From contig JBAIZL010000001.1 in NCBI GenBank assembly GCA_036971475.1, positions 211,995,075 to 212,059,074 on the forward strand: DNA of 64,000 bases, read 5' to 3'. This document shows positions 55,001-64,000 of the stretch, piece after piece. Within the stretch, counting starts at the first letter, position 1, and every line of letters starts with the position of its first letter. The notes beneath the pieces are model-generated. The model made no database searches, was not told the origin of the DNA, and saw only the letters and a program-made list of their open reading frames with translations. The translations under genes were made by a program, and so were the position numbers. The DNA is from Prosapia bicincta (Eukaryota > Arthropoda > Insecta > Hemiptera > Cercopidae).

Positions 55001-57350
55001 CATACGCTAGCCGCAGGGGGGTAAGCAGACCTAACTTACTACTGACTTCACTCTCGTCTATACTACATACGCTAGCCGCAGGGGGGTAAGCAGACTTAAC
55101 TTACTACTGACTTCACTCTCGTCTATACTACATACGCTAGCCGCAGGGGGGTAAGCAGACTTGGCTTACTACTAACAACACTCTCGTCTATACTACATAC
55201 GCTAGCCGCAGGGGGGTAAGCAGACTTAACTTACTACTGACTTCACTCTCGTCTATACTACATACGCTAGCCGCAGGGGGGTAAGCAGACTTGGCTTACT
55301 ACTGACAACCCTCTCGTCTATACTACATACGCTAGCCGCAGGGGGGTAAGCAGACTTAACTTACTACTGACTTCACTCTCGTCTATACTACATACGCTAG
55401 CCGCAGGGGGGTAAGCAGACTTAACTTACTACTGACTTCACTCTCGTCTATACTACATACGCTAGCCGCAGGGGGGTAAGCAGACTTAACTTACTACTGA
55501 CTTCACTCTCGTCTATACTACATACGCTAGCCGCAGGGGGGTAAGCAGACTTAACTTACTACTGACTTCACTCTCGTCTATACTACATACGCTAGCCGCA
55601 GGGGGGTAAGCAGACTTAACTTACTACTGACTTCACTCTCGTCTATACTACATACGCTAGCCGCAGGGGGGTAAGAAGACTTGGCTTACTACTAACAACA
55701 CTCTCGTCTATACTACATACGCTAGCCGCAGGGGGATAAGCAGACTTGGCTTACTACTAACAACACTCTCGTCTATACTACATACGCTAGCCGCAGGGGG
55801 GTAAGCAGACTTGGCTTACTACTAACAACACTCTCGTCTATACTACATACGCTAGCCGCAGGGGGGTAAGCAGACTTGGCTTACTACTGACAACACTCAC
55901 GTCTATACTACATACGCTAGCCGCAGGGGGGTAAGCAGACTTGGCTTACTACTGACAACACTCACGTCTATACTACATACGCTAGCCGCAGGGGGGTAAG
56001 CAGACTTAACTTACTACTGACTTCACTCTCGTCTATACTACATACGCTAGCCGCAGGGGGGTAAGCAGACTTGGCTTACTACTAACAACACTCTCGTCTA
56101 TATTATATACGCTAGCCGCAGGGGGGTAAGCAGACTTGGCTTACTACTAACAACACTCTCGTCTATACTACATACGCTAGCCGCAGGGGGGTAAGCAGAC
56201 TTGGCTTACTACTAACAACACTCTCGTCTATACTACATAAGCTAGCCGCAGGGGGGTAAGCAGACTTGGCTTACTACTGACTTCACTCTCGTCTATATTA
56301 CATACGCTAGCCGCAGGGGGGTAAGCAGACTTAACTTACTACTGACTTCACTCTCGTCTATACTACATACGCTAGCCGCAGGGGGGTAAGCAGACTTGGC
56401 TTACTACTAACAACACTCTCGTCTATACTACATACGCTAGCCGCAGGGGGGTAAGCAGACTTGGCTTACTACTGACTTCACTCTCGTCTATATTACATAC
56501 GCTAGCCGCAGGGGGGTAAGCAGACTTGGCTTACTACTAACAACACTCTCGTCTATACTACATACGCTAGCCGCAGGGGGGTAAGCAGACCTAACTTACT
56601 ACTGACTTCACTCTCGTCTATATTACATACGCTAGCCGCAGGGGGGTAAGCAGACTTGGCTTACTACTAACAACACTCTCGTCTATACTACATACGCTAG
56701 CCGCAGGGGGGTAAGCAGACTTGGCTTACTACTAACAACACTCTCGTCTATACTACATACGCTAGCCGCAGTGGGGTAAGCAGACTTATCTTACTACTAA
56801 CAACACTCTCGTCTATACTACATACGCTAGCCGCAGGGGGGTAAGCAGACTTAACTTACTACTGACTTCACTCTCGTCTATACTACATACGCTAGCCGCA
56901 GGGGGGTAAGCAGACTTGGCTTACTACTAACAACACTCTCGTCTATACTACATACGCTAGCCGCAGGGGGGTAAACAGACTTAACTTACTACTGACTTCA
57001 CTCTCGTCTATACTACATACGCTAGCCACGGGGGGGTAAGCAGACTTGGCTTACTACTGACAATCCTCTCGTCTATACTACATACGCTAGCCGCAGGGGG
57101 TAAGCAGACTTAACTTACTACTGATTTCACTCACGTCTATACTACACACGCTAGCCGCAGGGGGGTAAGCAGACTTGGCTTACTACTGACAACCCTCTCG
57201 TCTATACTACATACGCTAGCCGCAGGAGGTAAGCAGACTTAACTTACTACTGACTTCACTCACGTCTATACTACACACGCTAGCCGCAGGGGGGTAAGCA
57301 GACTTGGCCTACTACCGACAACACTCACGTCTATACTACATACGCTATAC
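52090..57350. repeat. About 65-bp tandem array, about 80 units, with subtypes
   Basis: The basic unit contains GTAAGCAGACTTGGCTTACT, CTATACTACA and GCTAGCCGCAGGGGG. Subtypes occupy zones: a TTGGTTAACTCCTGACAACA type with CGCACCTAGCCGCAGGAAGG (52300-52920), a TTGGCTTACTACTGACAACA type (52930-54240), and from 54240 an interspersion of TTAACTTACTACTGACTTCA with TTGGCTTACTACTAACAACA types, both with CTCTCGTC and CATACGC. GTAAGC and GCTTAC within a unit can pair. An open frame at 52940-53215 simply reads the repeat. Confidence 0.96.
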
Positions 57351-58054
57351 ACTTTCTACACACACAACACAGTCTCTCTACACATTAACACTTAAACCCT
57401 TAGGGATCATCGACTTCTTAGAATCGTTACACGTTGGGAGTGCTGGAAAGACCAGAGCCTGTTAAACTGGTCCGGGATTCTGCTGCGAGTTTGCTCTGCG
57501 TATGACGTTTGTGTGGTTGTTGGTTTACCAGCTGCTTCGGGCCTTCAGGGGATGAAGCCTGTGGTACAGTATTACGAGTTCTCAACTGTTGCTCTCCTCT
57601 CGAGCTAAGGGGGAACTATACACGGGATAGAAATGATCGCATTTGATCCATATGTGTAATGGTTCCTATAATTACACCCGTAACCTTTTCTCATCTAATT
57701 GTTGTAAATGATTAACCAATTTAATGAACAACTTGTATATTTCATTTGTAAAATAATTCTGTTTTATTCTTAACACTTTCCAGCTTGTAACTTTCTTTCT
57801 TGACCATGTTTACATTATTTAATATACTTTAACTGAATTCGGTACAACTACATTTTGTATGCTTTTTTTATTAAAATATATTATAATTTGTGTTTATTAG
57901 TTGAATTTATTCTTTAAACAATCTTTAATAATTTTGTTATTTTGGATATACTATAGTAATAATCACCAAAAACAAGTCATATAAAAACTTTTATAAATAT
58001 CACTTCCTACCTAAATCAACAAAGAAACATTTTTATTTTAGTTTCTTTTTATTT
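57351..58054. other. GC-richer flank right of array, then AT-rich spacer
   Basis: 57360-57650 is GC-richer unique sequence (for example CCTGTTAAACTGGTCCGGGA); 57650-58054 is AT-rich. No coding signal. Confidence 0.4.
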
Positions 58055-58575
58055 TATAATTACTTATTACACTTTTGCTATTACTTGCGACCTGACTTTT
58101 TGTTAACTAAAGGTTGTTAAATTGTCAACTTACACTTGGAGGAAACGTTTTCGTCTTATGACTTCTTCACCCTCGTGTTTTTGCCGCTAGGAATGCTGCA
58201 GTTGTGCTTCTTCGGTACTATTTTTTTAAAGTTAAAAGTGATGTGATCGACGATTGTGTGATTTGTGTCATGTTTGTTCATTTAGGGTGTCATTTTTATG
58301 TATGTTGCTATGTCAGTATATTTCATATTGTTCTAGTGTGTTTAATTTATGGCCTTTGTTGCATGTGTGAAGGATGCTCATGTTATTTTCCACACTATTG
58401 CATGAGTGTTTAGTGTCTTGTATGAGGTGATTTGCGAAGGTGGATTTAATAGCAGTGTGCAGTGCGCTTTTGTGTTCTTTATATCTTTCGGTGAAAGATC
58501 TGCCTGTTTGTCCAATTTAGAACTTATTGCAGTTGTTGCATTTTAGTTTGTATACTCCTGGGGTATTGTAAACTA
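58055..58575 (-). mobile_element. Penelope-like 3' end (GIY-YIG plus terminus)
   Basis: Minus strand from 58572: GVYKLKCNNCNKF, one stop, IGQTGRSFTERYKEHKSALH, then an ANHLIQDTKHSCNS stretch and a LEQYEIY-like block, a typical GIY-YIG domain. It is followed by GTGAAGA (58170-58164), A, GTCATAAGAC, GAAA (58152-58149), ACGT, TT, CCTCC and then the outer end CAAAAGTGTAATAAGTAAT. It abuts the plus-strand element at 58576 head to head. The only clear lesion is the stop; the core C3 of the ribozyme-like motif is G. Confidence 0.82.
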
Positions 58576-58587
58576 GGAACAAAAAAA

Positions 58588-58909
58588 TAATATTAAAAAT
58601 TATTTTTCATATAATAACAAAATTTACAAACAGGAAGATGGTCTAGCCATGGGTTTCTCTTTATCAAATATAATATCCGAAATATTTTTACAATATATAG
58701 ATGATAAAATAAATAAAATTATACAGACATTTGATAAAAACGGTTATTGCTTTAGATATGTAGATGATGGTTTGTTTGTATCTAATAATAATGGTTTAAA
58801 CTTAATAACTATTTTAGATAAAATAAATGAGTTAAATAAAAATATCAATTTTACTTATGAAATGGAAAAACATAATAATAAGATCAACTTTCTAGATATA
58901 ACATTATAA
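58588..58909 (+). pseudogene. Penelope-like reverse transcriptase, partial
   Basis: The frame opens before the ATG at 58649: YFSYNNKIYKQEDGLAMGFS (motif B), ISEIFLQYIDDKI, then FRYVDDGLFVSNN (motif C with YVDD) and KINFLDITL, ending at a stop. Beyond it, in another frame, EFEFNIYRKPTQTN and IPMHNENKMRENNIYQIAIE correspond to the thumb region of Penelope RTs. Motifs 1 to A are absent. Confidence 0.85.
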
Positions 58910-59221
58910 GACATAATAATGAATTTGAATTTAACATATATCGTAAACCGACACAAACTAACTAAATAATACTTAATAATTCTAATCATCCGTATAATCA
59001 AAAAATGGCTGCCTTATATAATTTAATATAGATTACATAAAATACCTATGCATAATGAAAATAAAATGAGAGAGAATAACATCTATCAAATTGCAATTGA
59101 GAATGGCTATAAAAAGAAAACTGTTGATAAACTTAATTATAATATTTTAAAGAAACAAAATAATAATAAATACACCAAAACCTCTTAACCACAAACTTTC
59201 TTTAATTTACCCTAATGTACA

Positions 59222-59248
59222 TTTCAGTTACAAAGTAACCATCCTCAG
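59222..59248 (-). ncRNA. Hammerhead-like motif in palindrome, left arm
   Basis: Exact mirror of the motif at 59284-59326: CTGAGGA at 59248-59242 and GAAA at 59225-59222 on the minus strand. Confidence 0.5.
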
Positions 59249-59283
59249 AGGGATAACATACAAAGACAGTCTTTGTATGTTAT

Positions 59284-59326
59284 CCCTCTGAGGATGGTTA
59301 CTTTGTAACTGAAATGTACATTAGGG
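59284..59326 (+). ncRNA. Hammerhead-like motif in palindrome, right arm
   Basis: Stem I CCCT (59284-59287), CTGAGGA (59288-59294), TG, stem II GTTAC-TTT-GTAAC, T, GAAA (59311-59314), self-complementary TGTACA, TT, then AGGG pairing with CCCT. Position 7 (G here) is variable in hammerheads; the other core bases are canonical. Confidence 0.5.
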
Positions 59327-59590
59327 TAAATTAAAGAAAGTTTGTGGTTAAGAGGTTTTGGTGTATTTATTATTAAATTCAACCACAGTATATTCCTAAT
59401 AAATAGAAACAAAATAATAATCTAATTTACAAAAATAAAATGATGATAATGTCATATAGACTTCATTTATATCTTTTGGTAATGAAGTAAAAAATATCAC
59501 AAAATTGTTAAAGGTAGCAACATTAAATTCGCATATAATACTAATAATAAATTAATAAATATAATAAATAATAACAATAAAATTATTAAT

Positions 59591-59935
59591 ATGCATGGAA
59601 AAAACGGTGTATATAAATTGGAATGTGACTGTTGTAATAAAATTTATATAGGGAAAACTAAGAAAAACTTAAAGATAGATTTAAAGAGCATTTCAATGCA
59701 TATAAAAAGTCAGAAATTTATAAATCGAATTTTGCTAGTCATTGTATTAATAATAGTCACATATTTCCTAATATGATCTTGTAAAAGAAAGTAACAAAGG
59801 CCTGAGAATGAATATTTTTGAGGCTTTAGAAATACATAAATATAATACTAATAATGAGTTTATAAATGAACAAATACAAGTAAAATCTAAATTTGATACT
59901 ATATTCAGTGTTTGTAATGTTAGGGCAGCAAAGTA
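59591..59935 (+). pseudogene. GIY-YIG domain of Penelope-like element
   Basis: The frame 59591-59776 reads NGVYKLECDCCNKIYIGKTK. A one-base loss near 59670 then shifts the frame, after which FKEHFNAYKKSEIYKSNFAS, HCINNSHIFPN and RMNIFEALEIHKYNTNNEF are readable to a stop at about 59935. Core residues of the GIY-YIG fold (Tyr, Gly, Arg-like, Glu-His) are recognisable. Confidence 0.8.
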
Positions 59936-60020
59936 ATAGTTTGACAACATTGTAATAGATTTGGCAACGCTGTTTGTTGGATCATGTATGCACATGTATG
60001 TTTGATTTTAATTATTTAGT

Positions 60021-60062
60021 ATTCCTGATGATATTGGTACTCTTTGCCAACGAAAAGCTTTG
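60021..60062 (+). ncRNA. Hammerhead-like motif (CUGAUGA), well formed
   Basis: Stem I ATTC (60021-60024), CTGATGA (60025-60031), TA, stem II TTGGTA/TGCCAA (one G-U) with loop CTCTT, C, GAAA (60052-60055), self-complementary AGCT, TT, GAAT pairing with ATTC. It lies at the 3' end of the 58576-60075 element, same orientation as its genes. Confidence 0.6.
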
Positions 60063-60141
60063 AATTGTACATTCAAATAATTATGCTTGTATTTGCATTT
60101 TGTCTTATTTCTTTATCAATACACAAGAAAACATATCGTAG

Positions 60142-61305
60142 AATATAACTCCCGATTATCCGTGGAATAGGGTGGCCCGATAACGCCGGATAACGAATTC
60201 ACCGGATAATCCGCTATGAACAAAGAATACGCAAAACGATCGATAATCGATTATTATACCATAAGTTACACAAATAATGACCCCGGTTAATGCAATTCAC
60301 AAATAATCTTCAGAGGACAAAATAAATACAGAAAATAATTTAAAATGTCGATGTATTTGACAGATGATAACATGTTCATTTATATGTCTAACTATTTACA
60401 ATACGTACATAAGTATACGTCAAAAGTAAGTATGTATGTACATATGTAACTTCCTTTACACATAATACTTTCACTTTTTAAGAAAAAAATCTGTCACTTT
60501 CGTCTGTTTTTTTTTGTGAGCATTGATTTAGCTTTAATGTGCGATCTAAGTTTCTTGAGAACCATTTTGTCGCACAGTGAAGAGTCGTCTTGCTCTAATT
60601 ATTGTGTCCGTTGTTTTCATCTCAAAAATTTAATTTCTACCATATACAGGTTTATTTGGGACATTAAAACAGTGTATTAGACATTAAAACGTTGTTTTAT
60701 TTATCGGTTTACAATTAAAAAAAGGAAATTTACATAAAATATGAACTAATACAAATGATAAAATACTCCATGACAAAAAATAAAATTCAATAAAAAAGAC
60801 AAGGAAATAAAAATTACGCATAAAAATTCAAACTACCTACTACTAAAATAACCACTCAACGTTCAACTCGGAATGTTTGTTTCTACTTGTGTCACAAAGC
60901 CATAAAGATCGATAATGTATATGACAGACATGGATAATGCATATGTCACGTCCTAGACTAATTATAGCCTTGATTAGCTGACATTTGTTTACGATGTTAT
61001 GATACACATTAGGTTTTCGGGCGTCTAAGCATTTTGTCATTGTCTCTTATATACAGTAGTACGTTCCTACCTCGAGTTGGTTCATTCACTCTAATAGGAC
61101 AGTTATCGTTTATCCTTGCGTTATTTGAGAAAGCTTAGTTTATTTTTATGATCGTTGTTTTTACCGGATATTGTGCCGAGTTGAGTGGTTAAAAAAACAA
61201 TAATGAATCTGATTGGAATAAAAATTGGATATTTGTAAAACATTGGCAGACCCCGGATAATCCGCAAACCGGTTAATCCTACCACGGATAATCGGGAGTT
61301 TACTG
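60142..61305. mobile_element. Pogo-like element, second copy
   Basis: The left end ACTCCCGATTATCCGTGG has lost its outer CAGTA form. The right end GGATAATCGGGAGTTTACTG at 61286-61305 is intact and followed by TA. It is about 1.16 kb and shares most of its body with 19560-20396 plus a middle section also found at 27055-27660 (roughly 60590-61170). The minus-strand frame 60843-61040 (MTKCLDARKPNVYHNIVNKC) is conserved between copies but has no identified domain. Confidence 0.82.
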
Positions 61306-61400
61306 TATATATAAATATATATATAAAGTTATTATTATTACTTGTAAATAATTTTTCCCACCACTAAGTGGAATAATTTTACCTTATTTGATGAGGCACC

Positions 61401-61431
61401 TTTCGATCACTTGACCATTGTCGAATCACTG
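61401..61431 (-). ncRNA. Hammerhead-like motif, UCGACAA variant
   Basis: Minus strand: GTGAT, TCGACAA (61424-61418), T, GGTC-AAGT-GATC (one G-U), GAAA (61404-61401), GGTGCC, TC, ATCA. The stem I partner is shortened by substitutions. It sits at the 3' end of the 61320-63780 element in the coding orientation. Confidence 0.45.
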
Positions 61432-61443
61432 AATTAATTTTTT

Positions 61444-62181
61444 TCAATTTTTCTGGTGTGGATGTTCGGACCGTGATGTTGGTATACATGTTTCTTCATG
61501 AGCCGCGTGTATAATGTTTTTGAGTAGTACGTCGTCTGCATATGTTGTCTGTAGGTTCATTAAATTGTTGTGTATGTTTTTGTAAATGTGGTATTTTTCT
61601 AGTGAGTGTAGTTTTATTAGGTTATTATTTATTTGAAGTAGGGTTAGGTTATTTTCGTAACTTGTTATTTCATGTTTATGTGATATTAGGTGTGCTGCAA
61701 CATTTGATGCTTTTGTATTTTTATTTTTGAATGCTCTGTAATGTTCTTCAAATCTTATTTTAAATGATCTGGTTGTTTTCCCTATGTAAAATGCGTTGCA
61801 GTCGTTACATGTAATTTTGTAAATTCCTGATAGGTTATGTTTTTCTGTATTTGTTTTGTGGTTTGTGTTATTAAGATGTTTTGTTATTGTGTTGTTTGGT
61901 TTGTATGATGGAGTGTAGTATTCTTTGTTGTATATATTTGTTATTTTTTCTATTTTGTGATTGGTGTATTTATATTTTAGGTAGATTTTTTTATTTTCAT
62001 TATTTTTGTGTTCAGGTTGTAGTGTTGTGTTGAGGTTAGGTTTTTTTGTAAATTTATTGTATATGTTTTTTATATGGTGTTTGTTGTATACATTTTCTAT
62101 TGCTATTTTTGTAATATTATCTAATTCTTCATTTAATTTTTGTTTGTTATCTTGTGTGTATTTTATTGCTTTATTTATCAT
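61444..62181 (-). CDS. Penelope-like C-terminal region with GIY-YIG domain
   Basis: A 245-residue frame. After an Asn/Lys-rich linker (residues 1-115) comes the GIY-YIG nuclease: SGIYKITCNDCNAFYIGKTT, RSFKIRFEEHYRAFKNKN, SNVAAHLISHKHEI, then LIKLHSLEKYHIYKNIHNN. Gly-Ile-Tyr and Tyr-Ile-Gly are both intact, with the conserved Arg and Glu-His. It ends with KRSEHPHQKN-like residues before TGA/TAA. The upstream RT lies in another frame, so as a polyprotein it is broken. The linker is very AT-biased in codon use. Confidence 0.87.
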   Translation of the reverse strand: MINKAIKYTQDNKQKLNEELDNITKIAIENVYNKHHIKNIYNKFTKKPNLNTTLQPEHKNNENKKIYLKYKYTNHKIEKITNIYNKEYYTPSYKPNNTITKHLNNTNHKTNTEKHNLSGIYKITCNDCNAFYIGKTTRSFKIRFEEHYRAFKNKNTKASNVAAHLISHKHEITSYENNLTLLQINNNLIKLHSLEKYHIYKNIHNNLMNLQTTYADDVLLKNIIHAAHEETCIPTSRSEHPHQKN

Positions 62182-62317
62182 GTTACTGTAAGTGTTAATT
62201 TTGTATGTCCAGGGGTGGTTAGATTTGTAGTGTATTGTGGTGTTGTTGGAAGTTGATTTTCTGTGTACTGTAATTTCTATTTTATTATTGGTTATATTTA
62301 ATGTAATGTCAAGATGG

Positions 62318-62830
62318 TTAATTGTTCTGTTTGTTTCTGTTTCGAAGTTGAATTGTTTGTGTTTTGTTGTATGTATTTAATTTGTTTAGTATTATGATCG
62401 GTTCGTTGTGAATGGTAGGTTGGTATATTACAAGTACATCATCTACGTATCTTGTCCATAGTAAAATGTTATGTGTGTTTAGTATAGGTTTAATTATTAT
62501 TTGTTCAAAGTGTTGTAGACATATTTCTGACATGACTGATGATATGGGTGATCCCATGGGGAGTCCAGTTGTTTGTTTATAGTATTTATTGTTAAATTGG
62601 AAGTAATTTTGGTTACATATGTGTTTGGTTAGCGTAATGATACTATCTATTGTGTTTCTTTTTTCGTTATTGTGTATTAGTTTGTTTTTTATTATTTCTA
62701 TGGTTTCTTCTATTGGGATACTAGGGTACATGTTAGTTATGTCATAACTTATTATTTTTGTGTTGCTGTTTGTTTTTATGTTTTTTATTTTATTAATTAA
62801 TTCGTATCCTTTTTTATGTTGTATGTGTTG
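62318..62830 (-). pseudogene. Penelope-like reverse transcriptase, motifs A to C
   Basis: The frame continues upstream of the ATG at 62731: KIISYDITNMYPSIPIEETI (motif A Asp), then QFNNKYYKQTTGLPMGSPIS (motif B), MSEICLQHFEQII and LLWTRYVDDVLVIYQ (motif C). After about 62340 the frame is lost. Between 62830 and 63390 further RT N-terminal sequence is readable only in pieces. Best RT in the window but not intact. Confidence 0.85.
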
Positions 62831-63390
62831 TTGATATGTATTTTAGATCTTATTATTTTGTCTAGTATTTTTGGGATTATGTAAGATGGTGCTGTTGTGA
62901 AATTTATTAGTGGTCTAAATGGTGTGTTAGGTTTGTGGATTTTAGGTATGCCTGTTAATATTGGTGCGCATGGTTTGAATGGGTATAGTCTTGTGTGGTA
63001 TTTTAATTTATTGTTATAGTTTAGGGTATTTCTCAGTGACTTAGGTTTTTCATTGTATTAAGGTATTTGTTAGTTGGTTGGGTCTGGGATTTGTTCGTAT
63101 TTATTTTCTCTTATGTGGTTTGTCATTGAATTGATGTATTTGGTATTTTCAATTATTACTGGTGTGTTTGTTTTATCTGATTTTAATATTGTGTAGTCGT
63201 TGTTTTCTAGTTTTTCTTTGAGTTTAATAATTTCTTTTTTGTTTATATATTGTATTTTTTGTTTTTTGGGGTTTTTATTAGGTTAATATTATTATAAATG
63301 TTGTTTCTTATGTGTTCAGTGTTTTGGTGGGTAATTTTATGGATGTTAGATTCTGTGTTAACTATTAGGTTTTTTATTTTTTGGTTTTTG

Positions 63391-63774
63391 TTAAAATCGG
63401 GTAGGGAATATTTGAAAGCATTTGTTATTATTATTTTTTTTTTCAGTGAATTGTGTTTTAGTTAGGTTTATGAATTTTTTGTTGCTAGAGGTGTGGTTTT
63501 GGTTTTGGTTTGTTTTTAGGCTAGTTTTTAGGTTATGTTGTTTTTTAAGATAATCTATTTTTTTGTTATGTCTATTTATTGTATTTATTTTGTATTTTAT
63601 TATGGTTTGTTGTAGAGATTTTATGGTTTGTATAGGTGTGAGATTATCAAAGGTTTTCATTATTTCTAAATTGGTTGTGTAAAGTTGTAAGTTGATTTGA
63701 CTTTTTTTATGGTAAGCAGATTTAATATTTTCTTTAATTACGTGTAATTCGGCTATTTTAGCTTTCATTAACAA
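63391..63774 (-). CDS. Penelope-like N-terminal region
   Basis: A 127-residue frame starting at ATG 63774: MLMKAKIAELHVIKENIKSA, TPIQTIKSLQQTIIKYKINT, NRHNKKIDYLKKQHNLKTSL, ending in NNNNKCFQIFPTRF. The LxxLQxxIIKYK...RHxxKxxxLxxxH pattern with a predicted coiled coil is what precedes RT in Penelope-like proteins. A single T-run (plus 63428-63441) may break the frame into the RT. Confidence 0.7.
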   Translation of the reverse strand: MLMKAKIAELHVIKENIKSAYHKKSQINLQLYTTNLEIMKTFDNLTPIQTIKSLQQTIIKYKINTINRHNKKIDYLKKQHNLKTSLKTNQNQNHTSSNKKFINLTKTQFTEKKNNNNKCFQIFPTRF

Positions 63775-63780
63775 AGGAAA

Positions 63781-64000
63781 TACGAGAGTTCCTTATTTTG
63801 AAAACAATAGAGGAATCTTGGCCTTTTGGATCTTCGGTGTATGTAACTCGTGGATAGATTATGTGTCACCTAACTGTTATAACACTGAGTAATATTTCAT
63901 CAGACGGTGTTACATTAATCCATCATACAGAATATTTGCAACTGATTTTGTTTAGTAGTAGCCATTGAATGCGATAAACCACGATGAAACTCGCTAAACA
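63781..64000. other. Right edge
   Basis: Short segment with nothing recognisable; it may be the upstream terminus of the preceding Penelope-like element. Confidence 0.3.

Larger units (their letters stand above)
59168..59404. mobile_element. Perfect 215-bp palindrome inserted with 17-bp TSD
   Basis: 59161-59375 is a perfect palindrome: two 107-base arms around the single base at 59268. The direct repeat AGAAACAAAATAATAAT at 59151-59167 and 59405-59421 brackets 59168-59404, and removing one copy plus the insert restores the reading frame of the host Penelope element (ILKKQNNNLIYKNK). Each arm contains a hammerhead-like motif. It is therefore an inserted foldback retroelement, not a local inversion. 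Confidence 0.82.
58576..60075 (+). mobile_element. Penelope-like element (RT, GIY-YIG, terminus), interrupted
   Basis: Order on the plus strand: RT motifs B and C (58588-58909), RT thumb remnant (58910-59160), a palindromic insertion (59168-59404), linker, GIY-YIG (59590-59930) and a hammerhead-like terminus (60021-60062). The 5' part of RT is missing; it is truncated where the minus-strand element at 58055-58575 begins. Confidence 0.85.
61320..63780 (-). mobile_element. Penelope-like element, most complete in the window
   Basis: Minus-strand order from the right: N-terminal region (63774-63391), RT (about 63300-62318, frameshifted), GIY-YIG region (62181-61444), then the terminus (61430-61320) with a UCGACAA hammerhead-like motif. 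Frameshifts separate the parts. The terminus is the same as in the 31.3-31.8 kb cluster. The adjoining TA-rich stretch is at 61306-61320. Confidence 0.87.

Noticed and set aside
52090..57350. CRISPR-like appearance of regular repeats
   Set aside because: Units are contiguous tandem copies without unique spacers, and the context is eukaryotic.

Overview
The window is AT-rich eukaryotic nuclear DNA, most likely from an arthropod and plausibly an insect. The reasons are spliced exons with GT/AG borders, a dense and nested load of mariner, hAT, pogo-like, piggyBac-like, non-LTR and Penelope-like elements, and several long minisatellite arrays. Nothing prokaryotic (operons, Shine-Dalgarno sites, CRISPR) is present. 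The species cannot be named from sequence alone.

The only clear host gene is the 3' part of a DEAH-box RNA helicase, closest to DHX33. It occupies + strand 2094-28455 in seven phase-compatible exons encoding 394 residues to the stop: helicase motifs V and VI, the HA2 ratchet region and the OB-fold. Exons for motifs I-III lie off the left edge. Its introns hold most of the left-half repeats: Penelope debris and a mariner (intron 1), a mariner split by a non-LTR element (intron 2), a 102-bp minisatellite, a foldback Penelope terminus, a near-complete mariner and pogo-like sequences (intron 3), a fold-back mariner (intron 4), and an 83-bp minisatellite plus a pogo-family fragment (intron 6). A second possible host gene is one minus-strand terminal exon at 40480-41059 whose product I do not recognise.

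Right of the helicase, repeats dominate. These are a Penelope-like element with 600-bp inverted arms (29.1-31.2 kb), a TA-microsatellite/Penelope-terminus cluster (31.2-31.9 kb), a hAT element with a perfect 8-bp target duplication (32.1-34.2 kb), a 97-bp array (34.8-35.7 kb), an 88/89-bp array of about 38 units (46.5-49.8 kb), a piggyBac-like MITE (51.1-52.1 kb), a 65-bp array of about 80 units with subtype structure (52.1-57.3 kb), and further Penelope-like elements with RT and GIY-YIG domains (58-63.8 kb).

The most interesting signal is a recurrent structured motif at the ends of several Penelope-like families: stem I, a seven-base core, a hairpin, GAAA, a short self-complementary stretch, U-H, then the stem I partner. 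This is hammerhead ribozyme architecture. Several families have the usual CUGANGA core. Others have UUGACAA or UCGACAA, in which the C3-G8 pair appears to have become U3-A8. Some of these motifs sit in perfect or near-perfect palindromes with target-site duplications, suggesting small foldback retroelements built from two head-to-head termini.
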